From Maylandia zebra (taxonomy: Eukaryota; Chordata; Actinopteri; Cichliformes; Cichlidae): DNA of 64,000 nucleotides. Position numbers and translations under genes: made by a program. Where the stretch lies: the NCBI RefSeq assembly GCF_041146795.1, contig NC_135167.1:2460954-2524953 (forward strand). The letters are read 5' to 3'. Below the pieces are notes generated by a model. It saw only the letters and a program-made list of their open reading frames with translations, was not told the origin of the DNA and did no database searches. Positions 45,366 through 55,001 of this stretch are shown here, piece after piece (positions within the stretch are counted from its first letter, which is position 1; each line of letters opens with the position of its first letter).

Positions 45366-48300
45366 ATGAGTAAGCAAAATGAACTCACTGCTTTATTAAT
45401 CCAACAACATAGTCTTTCTTCATTGCCTAAAAAGGAGATCCCAGTTTTTGATGGAGATCCACTTCAGTACCAGACTTTTATTAAATCGTTTGAACACAAC
45501 ATTGAAAGCAGAAATAAAAACCCTGGAGATTGTCTTTATTATTTGGAACAACACACAAAGGGTCAACCAAGAGAACTTGTAAGAAGTTGCCTACACATGA
45601 CTTCAGAAGCAGGATTCAGAAAGGCAAAGTCTTTATTACGGCAGCATTTTGGTAATGAACATAAACTTGCCACGGCTTACATGAGCAAAGCACTTGCTTG
45701 GTCTTCAATAAAAACAGAGGACACGAAAGCTCTTCAAGCTTACACAATATTCCTAAGAGGCTGTTGCAATGCTATGGAAGATCTCAGTTATATGCAGGAG
45801 CTTGACATGCCTGCCAACATGTTAGCTATAACAAAGAAACTTCCCTACAGGCAAAGAGATAAGTGGAGAACTGCAGTCTGTGATTTCCATGAGAAGTGTA
45901 ATCGACAAGCTACATTTAAGGATCTTGTGGAGTTTTTAGAAAAACAAGTGAAGATCGCATCTGACCCAGTGTTTGGGGACATCAAGGATATCTGCACGAC
46001 AAACAGAGACACAAGAAAACTTAAGTCCCAAACTCACACAAGATTCAAAGAAAGTTCTTTTGCTACCTCTGTGATGGCATCTGAAAAAGAAAATAACAAA
46101 GTTAAGGAAAAGGAAAGAATAACACAAATGAGGAGTTGCTTGTTTTGCAAAGGTGAACATACCTTAGAAAATTGTCAAGAGCTGGAAAGAAAAACGCAAA
46201 AAGACAAAATCACTTTTCTAAAAGAGAATGGAGTCTGTTTCGGATGTCTTTCTAAAGGTCACATTAGTAGAGACTGCAAAAAGCGCCTCAGGTGCAAGAC
46301 GTGTGGTTTAAAGCATCCTCAAATGTTACACATCTATCAAAAGACAATGAGTAAAGAACAAGAATCAAAGGAACAAACTCAAAATCGTGCCATAGTCTCT
46401 ATTCAGACCAGTGCTCTTACTGGGGCCGGTAAAGATGAATTCAAACTTTCAATCGTGCCTGTGAAAGTTAAGGCCAAGAAAGGAAATGTAACATTGTACA
46501 CCTATGCATTTCTTGACCCAGGCAGCACTGCATCATTTTGTACAGTAAAGCTGATGAATAAGCTGAAAATGCATGGAAGAAGATCCAACATTCTGTTGAG
46601 AACTATGGGACAAAATAAAGTTGTTGAAACGGATATTATTGCAGATTTAGAAGTTGCTGGACTAGACGGAAATGAGTTTTGTGATCTTCCCATTCTTTAT
46701 ACTCAGTTCATTATGCCTGTCCATAAAGGAAACATTCCTCACCAGAACGATATACTCCGGTGGCCATATTTGAAGTCTGTACATCTGCCAGAAATTGACT
46801 CTGAAATTGATTTGCTAATTGGCTCGAATGTGCCAAAGGCTCTGGAACCACTGGATGTCATTAGAAGTGTTGGAGATGGACCGTATGCTGTTAAAACTGT
46901 CCTTGGCTGGACAGTGAACGGACCTTTGGGTGAGACTCAAACTGAAGTTCACAATCAGCCACAGATAAGTGTCAATAGAGTTTCAATGGTGAAACTTGAT
47001 GAGCTGTGGAATCAGCAGTTTAAAACTGATTTTCCAGAGTGTGCCAGAGATGAGAAAGAACCTTCTAAGGAAGACCAACAGTTTTTGGATAAAGTTTCCA
47101 ATACTGCTAAGATACATAATGGTCATTATTATATTGGACTCCCATTGAAAGACTTAAAGGTCTGCATGCCAGATAATAAAAGTGTCGCTGAACAACGCCT
47201 TCAGAATCTGAAGAAAAGACTTATGAAGAACGCTACTTTTCTGCAGGACTATAACAGCTTTATGTCAGATATGATCTCTGAAGGTTATGCAGAAAAGGTA
47301 CCAGAAGACAACTTAGAACGGACAGATGGCAGGAAATGGTATTTGCCGCACCATGGTGTTCTGCATCCGCAAAAGAAAACCCTTAGAGTGGTGTTTGACT
47401 GTGGAGCCAAGTATCAAGGAGTGTCGCTAAATAGCAAGCTCTTACAAGGTCCAGACTTGACCAGCACATTAATTGGAGTTCTGACAAGATTTCGTAAAGA
47501 ACCTGTTGTCATTGCTGCAGACATTAAGGCCATGTTTCACCAGGTTAAAATACCAGAGGAGGATCGAGATATGTTAAGATTCCTTTGGTGGCCCAACGGA
47601 GATTACACTCAAGCCATGGTTGAATATAGGATGACAGTACATGTGTTTGGAGCAACTTCATCTCCAAGTTGTGCAAATTTTGCACTAAGGAAATGTGCTG
47701 AAGATCATAAACAACAGTTTAGCCTTCAAGCCGTGGATGCAATGTTGAACAACTTTTACGTCGACGATTGTCTCGTCTCAGCAGCCACAGAAGAGGATGC
47801 GATCGATCTTTATCATGAACTCTGTGCCATATGCTTGAAAGGAGGCTTTCCACTGAACAAATGGATAAGTAACAGTCGTAATGTGTTGGCTGTAATACCT
47901 GAAAGTAACAGAGCAAGCAAAATAAAGGATCTAGACTTGATCAGTGATGAACTTCCGGTGGAAAGAGTTTTGGGCGTTCAATGGTGTGTGGAGTCTGACG
48001 TTTTCAAGTTCAGAATCACTCTAAGAGATCGACCTTTGACAAGACGTGGCATCCTTTCTGTAGTCAGCTCTGTTTATGACCCTTTAGGAATGTTGGCACC
48101 AGTAATCTTAACTGCTAAAAAGATTCTGCAAAATCTGTGTCGAAAAAAGATTGGATGGGATGATGCATTACCTGATGCGGTTATACAGGAATGGACTATT
48201 TGGATGCAAGAGCTCTACAAGCTGGAGGAGTTCAAGGTTGATCGTTGTTTTAAAGCCAACAGTTTTGGAACTGTAAAAACTGCTCAGTTGCATCATTTCG

Positions 48301-48956
48301 CAGATGCATCTGAGGACAGCTATGGAACATTGACTTATTTGTTACTAAAGAACGAACGAGACCAGGCACGCTGTGCATTCATTATGGGAAAGGCACGTGT
48401 TGCTCCTTTAAAACCAGTTACAATCCCTCGAATGGAGTTAACTGCTGCCACCTTAGCAAGCAGAATGGATGTAATGTGGAAGAAGGAGCTGCAGATGGAA
48501 CTGAAGGACTCAGTATTTTGGACTGACAGCACCTCTGTACTAAAATATATCAACAATAAAACAACAAGGTTCCGCACTTTCGTCGCCAACAGAGTTTCTG
48601 AGATTGTCAAAGTTTCAAATCCTCAACAATGGAGATATGTGGACACGGATAACAATCCAGCAGATTTGGCTTCTCGAGGTTTAACAGTACAATCCTTTTT
48701 GAAAAATAAACAAACTTGGCTCTCTGGACCTCCATTTCTTCTACTACCACAAGAGGAGTGGCCTCAGAATCCTGATGAAGTGAAACAACTCTCATCAAGC
48801 GATGCAGAAATTAAAACAACAGTGAATGCTGTTCAGACGTCACAAGAAATGGATCCGGTTTCTCACTTCATTCAGTATTTTTCATCCTGGACTCGGCTGA
48901 AGCGTGCAGTAGCATGGATTCTGAGAGTTAAAAAAACTGCTTCTACATTACAGTAA
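45366..48956 (+). CDS. BEL/Pao ORF2: gag (DUF1759) - zinc knuckles - protease - RT - RNase H, 1196 aa
   Basis: Residues 20-215 are the DUF1759-type gag region (IPVFDGDPLQYQTFIKSFEH; WSSIKTEDTKALQAY). Cys/His knuckles occur at about 258 (CLFCKGEHTLENC), 292 (CFGCLSKGHISRDC) and 313 (CKTCGLKH). The aspartic protease motif is AFLDPGSTASF with D384; fish BEL/Pao elements commonly have DPGS here. Reverse transcriptase has AADIKAMFHQVKI, FGATSSPSCANFAL and YVDD at 798-801. RNase H has HHFADASED (D980), PRMELTAATLA and FWTDSTSVL, ending ADLASRGL. The frame ends shortly after RNase H because of an extra base in an A7 run (48930-48936). The integrase continues in the +1 frame. The ATG overlaps the TGA that closes the preceding +1 frame (ATGA, 45366-45369). 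Confidence 0.95.
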   Translation: MSKQNELTALLIQQHSLSSLPKKEIPVFDGDPLQYQTFIKSFEHNIESRNKNPGDCLYYLEQHTKGQPRELVRSCLHMTSEAGFRKAKSLLRQHFGNEHKLATAYMSKALAWSSIKTEDTKALQAYTIFLRGCCNAMEDLSYMQELDMPANMLAITKKLPYRQRDKWRTAVCDFHEKCNRQATFKDLVEFLEKQVKIASDPVFGDIKDICTTNRDTRKLKSQTHTRFKESSFATSVMASEKENNKVKEKERITQMRSCLFCKGEHTLENCQELERKTQKDKITFLKENGVCFGCLSKGHISRDCKKRLRCKTCGLKHPQMLHIYQKTMSKEQESKEQTQNRAIVSIQTSALTGAGKDEFKLSIVPVKVKAKKGNVTLYTYAFLDPGSTASFCTVKLMNKLKMHGRRSNILLRTMGQNKVVETDIIADLEVAGLDGNEFCDLPILYTQFIMPVHKGNIPHQNDILRWPYLKSVHLPEIDSEIDLLIGSNVPKALEPLDVIRSVGDGPYAVKTVLGWTVNGPLGETQTEVHNQPQISVNRVSMVKLDELWNQQFKTDFPECARDEKEPSKEDQQFLDKVSNTAKIHNGHYYIGLPLKDLKVCMPDNKSVAEQRLQNLKKRLMKNATFLQDYNSFMSDMISEGYAEKVPEDNLERTDGRKWYLPHHGVLHPQKKTLRVVFDCGAKYQGVSLNSKLLQGPDLTSTLIGVLTRFRKEPVVIAADIKAMFHQVKIPEEDRDMLRFLWWPNGDYTQAMVEYRMTVHVFGATSSPSCANFALRKCAEDHKQQFSLQAVDAMLNNFYVDDCLVSAATEEDAIDLYHELCAICLKGGFPLNKWISNSRNVLAVIPESNRASKIKDLDLISDELPVERVLGVQWCVESDVFKFRITLRDRPLTRRGILSVVSSVYDPLGMLAPVILTAKKILQNLCRKKIGWDDALPDAVIQEWTIWMQELYKLEEFKVDRCFKANSFGTVKTAQLHHFADASEDSYGTLTYLLLKNERDQARCAFIMGKARVAPLKPVTIPRMELTAATLASRMDVMWKKELQMELKDSVFWTDSTSVLKYINNKTTRFRTFVANRVSEIVKVSNPQQWRYVDTDNNPADLASRGLTVQSFLKNKQTWLSGPPFLLLPQEEWPQNPDEVKQLSSSDAEIKTTVNAVQTSQEMDPVSHFIQYFSSWTRLKRAVAWILRVKKTASTLQ

Positions 48957-49005
48957 AAGAAAACTACAGATTAAACATGATCCTGAACAAAATCTTGAAC
49001 TTCAA

Positions 49006-50394
49006 ATGAAGAAACACTGTCTGGACACGAGCAGTCTCAAAGTTGAGGAGCTGATTAGCGCTGAAATGGCTATAATCTCCTTTTGTCAAAGGAAGCGGTT
49101 TGCTGATGAAATCTCCTGTTTAACAAAAGGATCGAATGTTAAGAGAACCAGTCACATTTATAAACTTACTCCCATCCTGGAAGAAGGTGTGTTGAGAGTT
49201 GGTGGACGACTCAGTAGAACTGCAATGCCAGAAGAGAGAAAACATCCTGTTATTCTGGCCAAAGACTTCCACATTTCTAACCTAATCCTTCAACATGTCC
49301 ATGAAGCGGTGGGTTATGGAGGTCGTAACCACATGTTATCTAAACTGCGTCAAAAATACTGGATTTCAGGTGTCACAGTACCTATAAGAAAAATTGTGGC
49401 TAAATGCATTGTGTGTCGGCGCGTAAATGCCCCACCAGGACAACAACAAATGGCAGACCTGCCCCTACACAGAGTAACTCCTGATGAACCACCATTCACG
49501 TATGTCGGAGTGGACTATTTCGGACCGTTTCTAGTGAAACGTGGAAGGACTACTGTAAAATGCTATGGTGTGATATTCACATGTTTAGCGTCAAGAGCCA
49601 TTCATATTGAAATGGCATCATCACTGGACACAGACTCTTTTATCAATGCCCTTCGTCGCTTTATTGCTAGACGTGGTCAAGTAAAAGAACTGCGATCTGA
49701 CAACGGCACCAACTTTGTGGGATCCCATCGTGAGCTGAAGGAAATGATAGCAGATTGGAATCAATGCCGTATACACAATACCCTTCTTCAAAAGGGCATT
49801 AAATGGACTTTCCATCCCCCAGCTGGCTCACATCATGGAGGTGTATGGGAAAGACTTATAAGATCTGTGAGAAAGATTCTTAATTCCACCTTAAATGTAC
49901 AAAGTCTTGATGAAGAGAGCCTCAGGACTGTGTTATGTGAGGCTGAAGCTATTTTGAATGGCCGTCCTATTACAAAGGCTTCTACAGATCCAAATGACCT
50001 TGAAGCACTTACTCCAAACCACCTGTTGCTTCTTAAGACTGCACCATCATTACCACCAGGATGTTTTCAAAAAGATGACATATATGCTCGTCGCAGATGG
50101 AAACAAGTCCAATATATGTCAGATTTATTCTGGAAAAGGTGGATTAAAGAATATCTTCCACAACTGCAACAAAGACAGAAATGGTGCAACCCAAAACGAA
50201 ACTTCATGCCAGGAGACATTGTGATCATTGTTGATGATTCCGCACCACGGAATTCCTGGATAACTGGAAAAATAGAAGAGACAATCCAGGACAAAAGGGG
50301 ATTTGTTCGTCATCTTCGGATCAAGACAAAGACTGGATTCCTAAACAGACCTATAAATAAAGTCTGTCTTTTGCAGGAAACAGAGACTATTTAA
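49006..50394 (+). CDS. BEL/Pao ORF3: integrase, 462 aa
   Basis: Inserts the element's cDNA into the genome. The zinc-binding part has H99, H109, C134 and C137 (CIVC). The catalytic residues are D170 (YVGVDYFGP), D232 (RSDNGTNF) and E282 (GVWERLIRS), with the wide D-E spacing usual for BEL/Pao. A basic C-terminal region with WKRWIKEYLPQLQQRQKW and a DIVIIVDD module follows, as in other Pao integrases. The first ATG is 49006, but the frame is open from 48925. The stretch before the ATG (LKKLLLHYSKRKLQIKHDPE) joins naturally to the end of ORF2, so ORF3 is most likely the continuation of ORF2 after a one-base frameshift. Confidence 0.93.
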   Translation: MKKHCLDTSSLKVEELISAEMAIISFCQRKRFADEISCLTKGSNVKRTSHIYKLTPILEEGVLRVGGRLSRTAMPEERKHPVILAKDFHISNLILQHVHEAVGYGGRNHMLSKLRQKYWISGVTVPIRKIVAKCIVCRRVNAPPGQQQMADLPLHRVTPDEPPFTYVGVDYFGPFLVKRGRTTVKCYGVIFTCLASRAIHIEMASSLDTDSFINALRRFIARRGQVKELRSDNGTNFVGSHRELKEMIADWNQCRIHNTLLQKGIKWTFHPPAGSHHGGVWERLIRSVRKILNSTLNVQSLDEESLRTVLCEAEAILNGRPITKASTDPNDLEALTPNHLLLLKTAPSLPPGCFQKDDIYARRRWKQVQYMSDLFWKRWIKEYLPQLQQRQKWCNPKRNFMPGDIVIIVDDSAPRNSWITGKIEETIQDKRGFVRHLRIKTKTGFLNRPINKVCLLQETETI

Positions 50395-50597
50395 CATATT
50401 GGACTGACTGGATAATCTTTAAGTGACCTACTCCTTTTATTTATGGGTTACTAACCTCACAGATGGTGAACCACAAGTAGTAGTACTGATGCATGTTGCA
50501 CTAAAGGGCGATTGAAATGTTTTATGAACAAGCAAATGATGTAAGACTTGATTATTTTGTAATTATTATTTAAAAGATAATAATTAGGGGCCGGTAT

Positions 50598-50971
50598 TGT
50601 AAGAGCCAAAGTCAATGTTTATGTTTTTCCTTTTTTGTTTTGGTGGCACAGGTGTATAGCTTTACCTGCGTCTCAGGTGATGGTGTGTGGGTGTGGTCAC
50701 AGTCTATTTACCTGAGGTCGGTGTTCGCAGCAGGTGTGTTGGGTGAGTGGTTTGTGGGCAAACTTTTCTGTTGACCGTCATTTTTTGGCACACCAGTTAA
50801 TCCATGCGCTAGTTGGAAATTGATTGAAAGCGCAAATGTTTGTTCTTGTTTTGTTCTTAAAATAAATGCGCAAAGTACAAGTTCGACTCATTATGGATTA
50901 TTGGAGGCGCGTCACAGGGACACAACCAACTCAGCCGGCCGCGGCTTTATTTACGGATGAAAGTCGCAACA
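50598..50971 (+). repeat. 3' LTR of the BEL/Pao element, 374 bp
   Basis: Same length and, by eye, same sequence as the 5' LTR. It is followed by the CTCCC target duplication. Confidence 0.95.
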
Positions 50972-51880
50972 CTCCCCATTTCCCTGTTCCCCCTTCAGGC
51001 ACATTAGCAAACAACACTTCCAACGTCTCATCCTCCCTTTGCAACACAGAAATATTTTCAGGTACATCCCATTTCATGTTCTTATTGCCCGGTCCCTGGG
51101 ACCATAGCTGCTTCTCAAAGCGGCGTTGGCGACGAGATTTTCTCGGCCCTTTCGTGCCACCCTCGCACAGACTACTGTCCAAGTCTGGCAGGGGTTGGCA
51201 TCCCGCCTTCGCCTGGGCCCTAGTGACCACTGGGCCTAACACCTTCATTTGAACATTCCCCGTTTCCCTCCCTTTTGTCTCTGTGTCCCGCTCTTCTTTT
51301 TCTTGCAACAAATCCATAAGCACAGGCACATCCATCCCCAGAATAACCTCTACCGGCAAATTCTGTACCACCCCAACAGACAATAAATATGGCTGGTCAT
51401 TAATAGTCACTGTTATTTCCACCTTTGGGTAGGGATGTTTGTCACCATGCACACATAACACTTCTTCTTGTCGACTATAGTCCACACAGTTCACTGGTAC
51501 CAAGCTTTGCTTAATTAATGACATAAAACTACCAGTGTCCAGCAAAGCAGTAACCCGCTGCCCATTTACCATTACAGTTTTATAGCGTTGCCCCTCAGCT
51601 GGCTGGACCTTTGTTGGTTCCGCCTCCAGCCGAGGTGCATAGCAGGCCCCAGTGACTTTGGGGCACACCGAGGCTTTATGGCCTGGCTGCTGGCAGTAAT
51701 AACAAAGAAAGTCCTTACCCGCTCCTCGTAGAGTGGATACCTTGGGGGCCCCGGATGGCTCGGGGTTACTCTCCCGCTTCGGCAGACCCGCGGATTGCGG
51801 GGACGATCGCTGTGGCGTCCCAGCTGAGCGGACCGGGGCCGCTCCTCTCCGCGCATTGAAATACTGCGTCACCAACTTTC
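50972..51880 (-). CDS. Gmr1-type gag C-terminus and protease (5' truncated)
   Basis: The - strand frame opens just after a stop at 51881..51879 and has no ATG, so the gag N-terminus is missing. A CCHC knuckle CYYCQQPGHKASVC lies about 55 residues in. The retroviral-type aspartic protease follows with ALLDTGSFMSLI and later VILGMDVPVL. The C-terminal linker ends where the BEL/Pao element has inserted. With the 5 bp duplication counted once, the frame would continue in phase into the pol frame on the other side. The apparent last 14 codons (50971..50931) are BEL LTR sequence. Confidence 0.85.
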
Positions 51881-51889
51881 ATTGCTGAA

Positions 51890-52820
51890 AGGCAAGTGGA
51901 TGAAAGTTGTTAACCTGAAAGGCCTCGCATGCTCACATGACACTGTCTGTGTGCTGTCGGTGAGAAAGCCGACAGCTCACAGATTGTGATGCGTCGGTTC
52001 TGCGCTCTGCATCTTTGTGCTGAATCCATTTACCTGCTCTCATTTACTGTCTTAGCTGTTTGGTGGTCGTTACATCTGCGTAACCAAGGCAGCATTTCAC
52101 AAGAAGATGTCGGCTTTATAACAAAGCTACAAGAAGGAATAAAGCAAAAGCTCGATGGACGTCCCAATAACATGCCAGGTGCAATGGGGCATACCACTCA
52201 TGTTCAGTCTAATTATGTTTGTTTCTTTCTTTTTCTTTTCTTTGCTTGTCCCATCCCATAATTTTGTATTTTTGTCTGAAGCCCAAGAAAGATGCCCAAT
52301 GTACTTATTTTTTTGGCATTATGATCATTAACATAAATTTGTGCTTGTTTGTGAGCAGCAGAACAGATAAGTGAACTATAAATGGCTTCAAGCGCACATT
52401 CTCACTCATTTAGACACTGAGCCACACGCGCACCTCTGCCATTGAAAGACACTGTGTGTATAGTTTATTTTATGTCATGTTCAATAGTGAAGCGTAACTT
52501 TGGTCTTTTCCAAGGCCGCTGTTTTTTTAATTCAGTATTTTCATAAAACTCTTATTTATTATAGAATATGTATTCTTATTATTTATTAAGACCACATATT
52601 CAGGCTTATCTCAAGTCTGAAAGTTTCCTCAGCGGAAGGGTGCAGCATGTGTGAATATGTCTAAGAGTGATTCAGTACTTTCACTGTTCTCATGATATCC
52701 AGGGGCAAAAAAAATGTGGCCAACAAAAACCCCACATTGGGAATTCCACTTAAGGAAATGAGTAGAAACACCAATAAGGTGCACAGGTTTCCACAGAAGA
52801 CATGATTGCACAGTTCAGTT
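51890..52820. repeat. Dispersed repeat, SINE-free copy
   Basis: Second copy of the repeat at 35490..36720, sharing GAACTATAAATGGCTTCAAG, GCGCACCTCTGCCATT and TTTTCATAAAAC. It lacks the SINE after CAAGCGCACAT. Its left edge coincides with the broken 5' end of the Gmr1-type element. Confidence 0.6.
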
Positions 52821-53949
52821 TAAATTTACTACTCAAAGGAATGCAATGTTTTAAAGCTACACCGTCAATCATGCCGGGCAAGAGGGTTCAGGACCGAGGC
52901 TCAGCAGCAGGTCAGGATGGTCGGCACACCCTCCACAATCCCAGTGAACAAACCAAAAATAAAACTTTAACACCACAGCCAGAAATGAACAAAAAATAAA
53001 GAACAAAAAAGACAAAACAAAGGACAAAACAGAACATCCACATGTACACACACTTTGTCATTGGAGGAGGGTTGAGCTTTTGATGATTGATTGAGTGATT
53101 TTATTTGGCTGACATCCTGCTCAGCTTTAGAAGGCCAGCACCACCTCGAGATAACAATGCAAGAATAACACTCTGCCTCCCCATCCATTCCAGAATGTCT
53201 TTTATCTGCTTGACTACATGAGTCACGTTTCCCACTGTGAAATATGCCCAAATCCATGTGCAGTAAACTGTGATAAGACATCCTGGTTGACATTATAGCA
53301 ACCAGAAAATATGTTTTTGGTGGGATTCGGGTGGGAACCAAAATCCAAGGGTTGAACACAGGTCCTAGGAGCATAAACATCATTTTGTAGTGAAATGCTG
53401 TTTTGCAAAGTACTGAAATTAGGCCCCTGTTTGGGGCAACTGCATCGCTGCTGCTTTGATGATTCTGGCTTTACAAGCTGTTGGAGCCTTTGATGCAAAG
53501 TCTTTTTAAAATAGTTGTTCTAATGATAATCTGCATCCATTTGCCTCAGAAACACATGAACCCATTTCTGCTTGTGTCAAATCCTCAAAATTAAAGGTTT
53601 AACAGCTTGTGATCTTCCCCAAGCAGCTTCGTACTTGGATGCACAAACCTTTTATTCCAGGTATGTCTACCACAGAATCCCTGACTAACGCCCAGTTTAT
53701 GTTAATCTAAGTCCCCAAACCAGACTCTACCCACAGGTTCTCAGTGAGAAGCCTTATTTATTTACGGTAGTCAATAAAATAGTCAAAGTACCTAAAGTAA
53801 ATACACCCATTGTGCAGAGTCATCCATATGTGATGACCCATTAACACGTGTGTCACTTTGATGTTGCAGTTGGTGATAATTATTTAATTAAATGCTCCTG
53901 AGTAGCTTTATCTTTAATAAAACCATCAGATATAAGGAGCTTTGCATTA
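52821..53949. other. No gene recognised
   Basis: Frames on the - strand of up to 138 codons have no recognisable motif. Nothing else seen. Confidence 0.35.
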
Positions 53950-54091
53950 TGAAGCCTTTGTGTCATAATCCCCGTGTTCGTTTTAAGACTATCGGCTCCA
54001 TTCTGAATGTGCCTCAGTCTACCACCCTGAAAAGCTCTGCTGGTATATGTCATCAGTTCCTTTCTTTCTTTTTAAACAGGTTGAGTCTATC

Positions 54092-54769
54092 TGTCACGGT
54101 CTGGAGGGCAGACCGTGGGGATGTGGGGAAAGGAGGACCCAAAACGCAGACTCTGCGATGCAAACAGTGCTCTTTATTTACAGTGGAAAGCTGTAAACAC
54201 AATAACTCCCCGTTGCTCCCTCGAACCCCATGTGCGTGCTTCCCTCCGACGTCTGTGCTCGTGCTCGTGCTCCCCGCTGTTGTGTTACTGCACACCCTGT
54301 GCGTGCTGCCCTTCTGGTCCCTCGTTTCACCTGCAGGACAATACAGAAGCAGCCGTTAAACACTGAACCCGCGCGCGCGCACACACACACGATCCGCACT
54401 TCCTAATGCTACACACTGACTTGGAGTCTTAGCTTAATGATCCCGCGCCGGTGGGAGCTCCAACACTCTCCTAAGTAGCTCCCCCGACGAGCCCTGATCA
54501 CCAACAGGTGTGGCATGAACTTCAGGTGTGGCCAGTCCTTCCGCAGGGCCACACCCCTCAGGCCTGCAGGTGGCTGAGCTCCATCCTCCAGCCACACCCG
54601 CAGACATACACACCCATACCCTGCCTATACATATGAGTGGGACACAGACTAACACAGCACAGTGCAGAAAAACACACACATCACCAAAATAATAATAACA
54701 ACAATATCAACGGGAGGTGAGTCAAAACTGCTCACGGACCCCGAGTCCTCCAGAGCTGGGTCCGTGACA
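54092..54769 (-). repeat. 3' LTR of the 4.2-kb element, 678 bp
   Basis: Left copy. It has AATAAA on the - strand (54178..54173). It is 16 bp shorter than the other LTR because of a shorter GC/CA microsatellite. It differs by ACACTCTCC versus ACTCTCTCC (near 54468) and CCCGAGTCC versus CCCAAGTCC (near 54743). Confidence 0.93.
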
Positions 54770-55001
54770 GTACCCCCCCTCTAAGGGTCGGCTCCCGACG
54801 ACCCGAAAACAAAAACACAAACCAAAAACCACAGCACAACCAACCCAGGGCGGGCGGCGGGAGGTCCAGGACGGAGGGCCAGAACCAAAACCCACAAAAG
54901 AAACAACCCCCCCCAAGGTCACAGTTCCAAAGTCCGACCGCACCCCCTGCAACGGAGCAAAAAAGGAAAAACGCCACAAAACAGTCTCAGGCGGCCCATC
55001 A

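Larger units (their letters stand above)
43425..50971 (+). mobile_element. BEL/Pao LTR retrotransposon, full length, 7547 bp
   Basis: The element runs from TGTAAGAGCC to CGCAACA on both LTRs and is flanked by CTCCC (43420-43424 and 50972-50976), a 5 bp target duplication. The two 374 bp LTRs look identical by eye, so insertion is recent. A polypurine-like tract (AATTAGGGGCCGGTAT) precedes the 3' LTR. It encodes a gag N-terminus, then gag-protease-RT-RNase H, then integrase, in three open frames. It lies in reverse orientation inside the Gmr1-type element. Confidence 0.96.
40070..51880 (-). mobile_element. Gmr1-type Ty3/gypsy retrotransposon, 5'-truncated and split by a BEL/Pao insertion
   Basis: The - strand element consists of a gag/protease part (51875..50972), an inserted BEL/Pao element (43425..50971), pol (43424..40754) and a 3' LTR (40766..40070). 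The pol domain order is integrase, reverse transcriptase, RNase H. This is the order of Ty1/copia, but the sequences are Ty3/gypsy. That arrangement defines the Gmr1 group described from cod and other deuterostomes. A polypurine tract (GGGGGGAAGGGGATGA) precedes the LTR. No 5' LTR or N-terminal gag is found to the right of about 51880, so the 5' end is lost. Confidence 0.88.
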
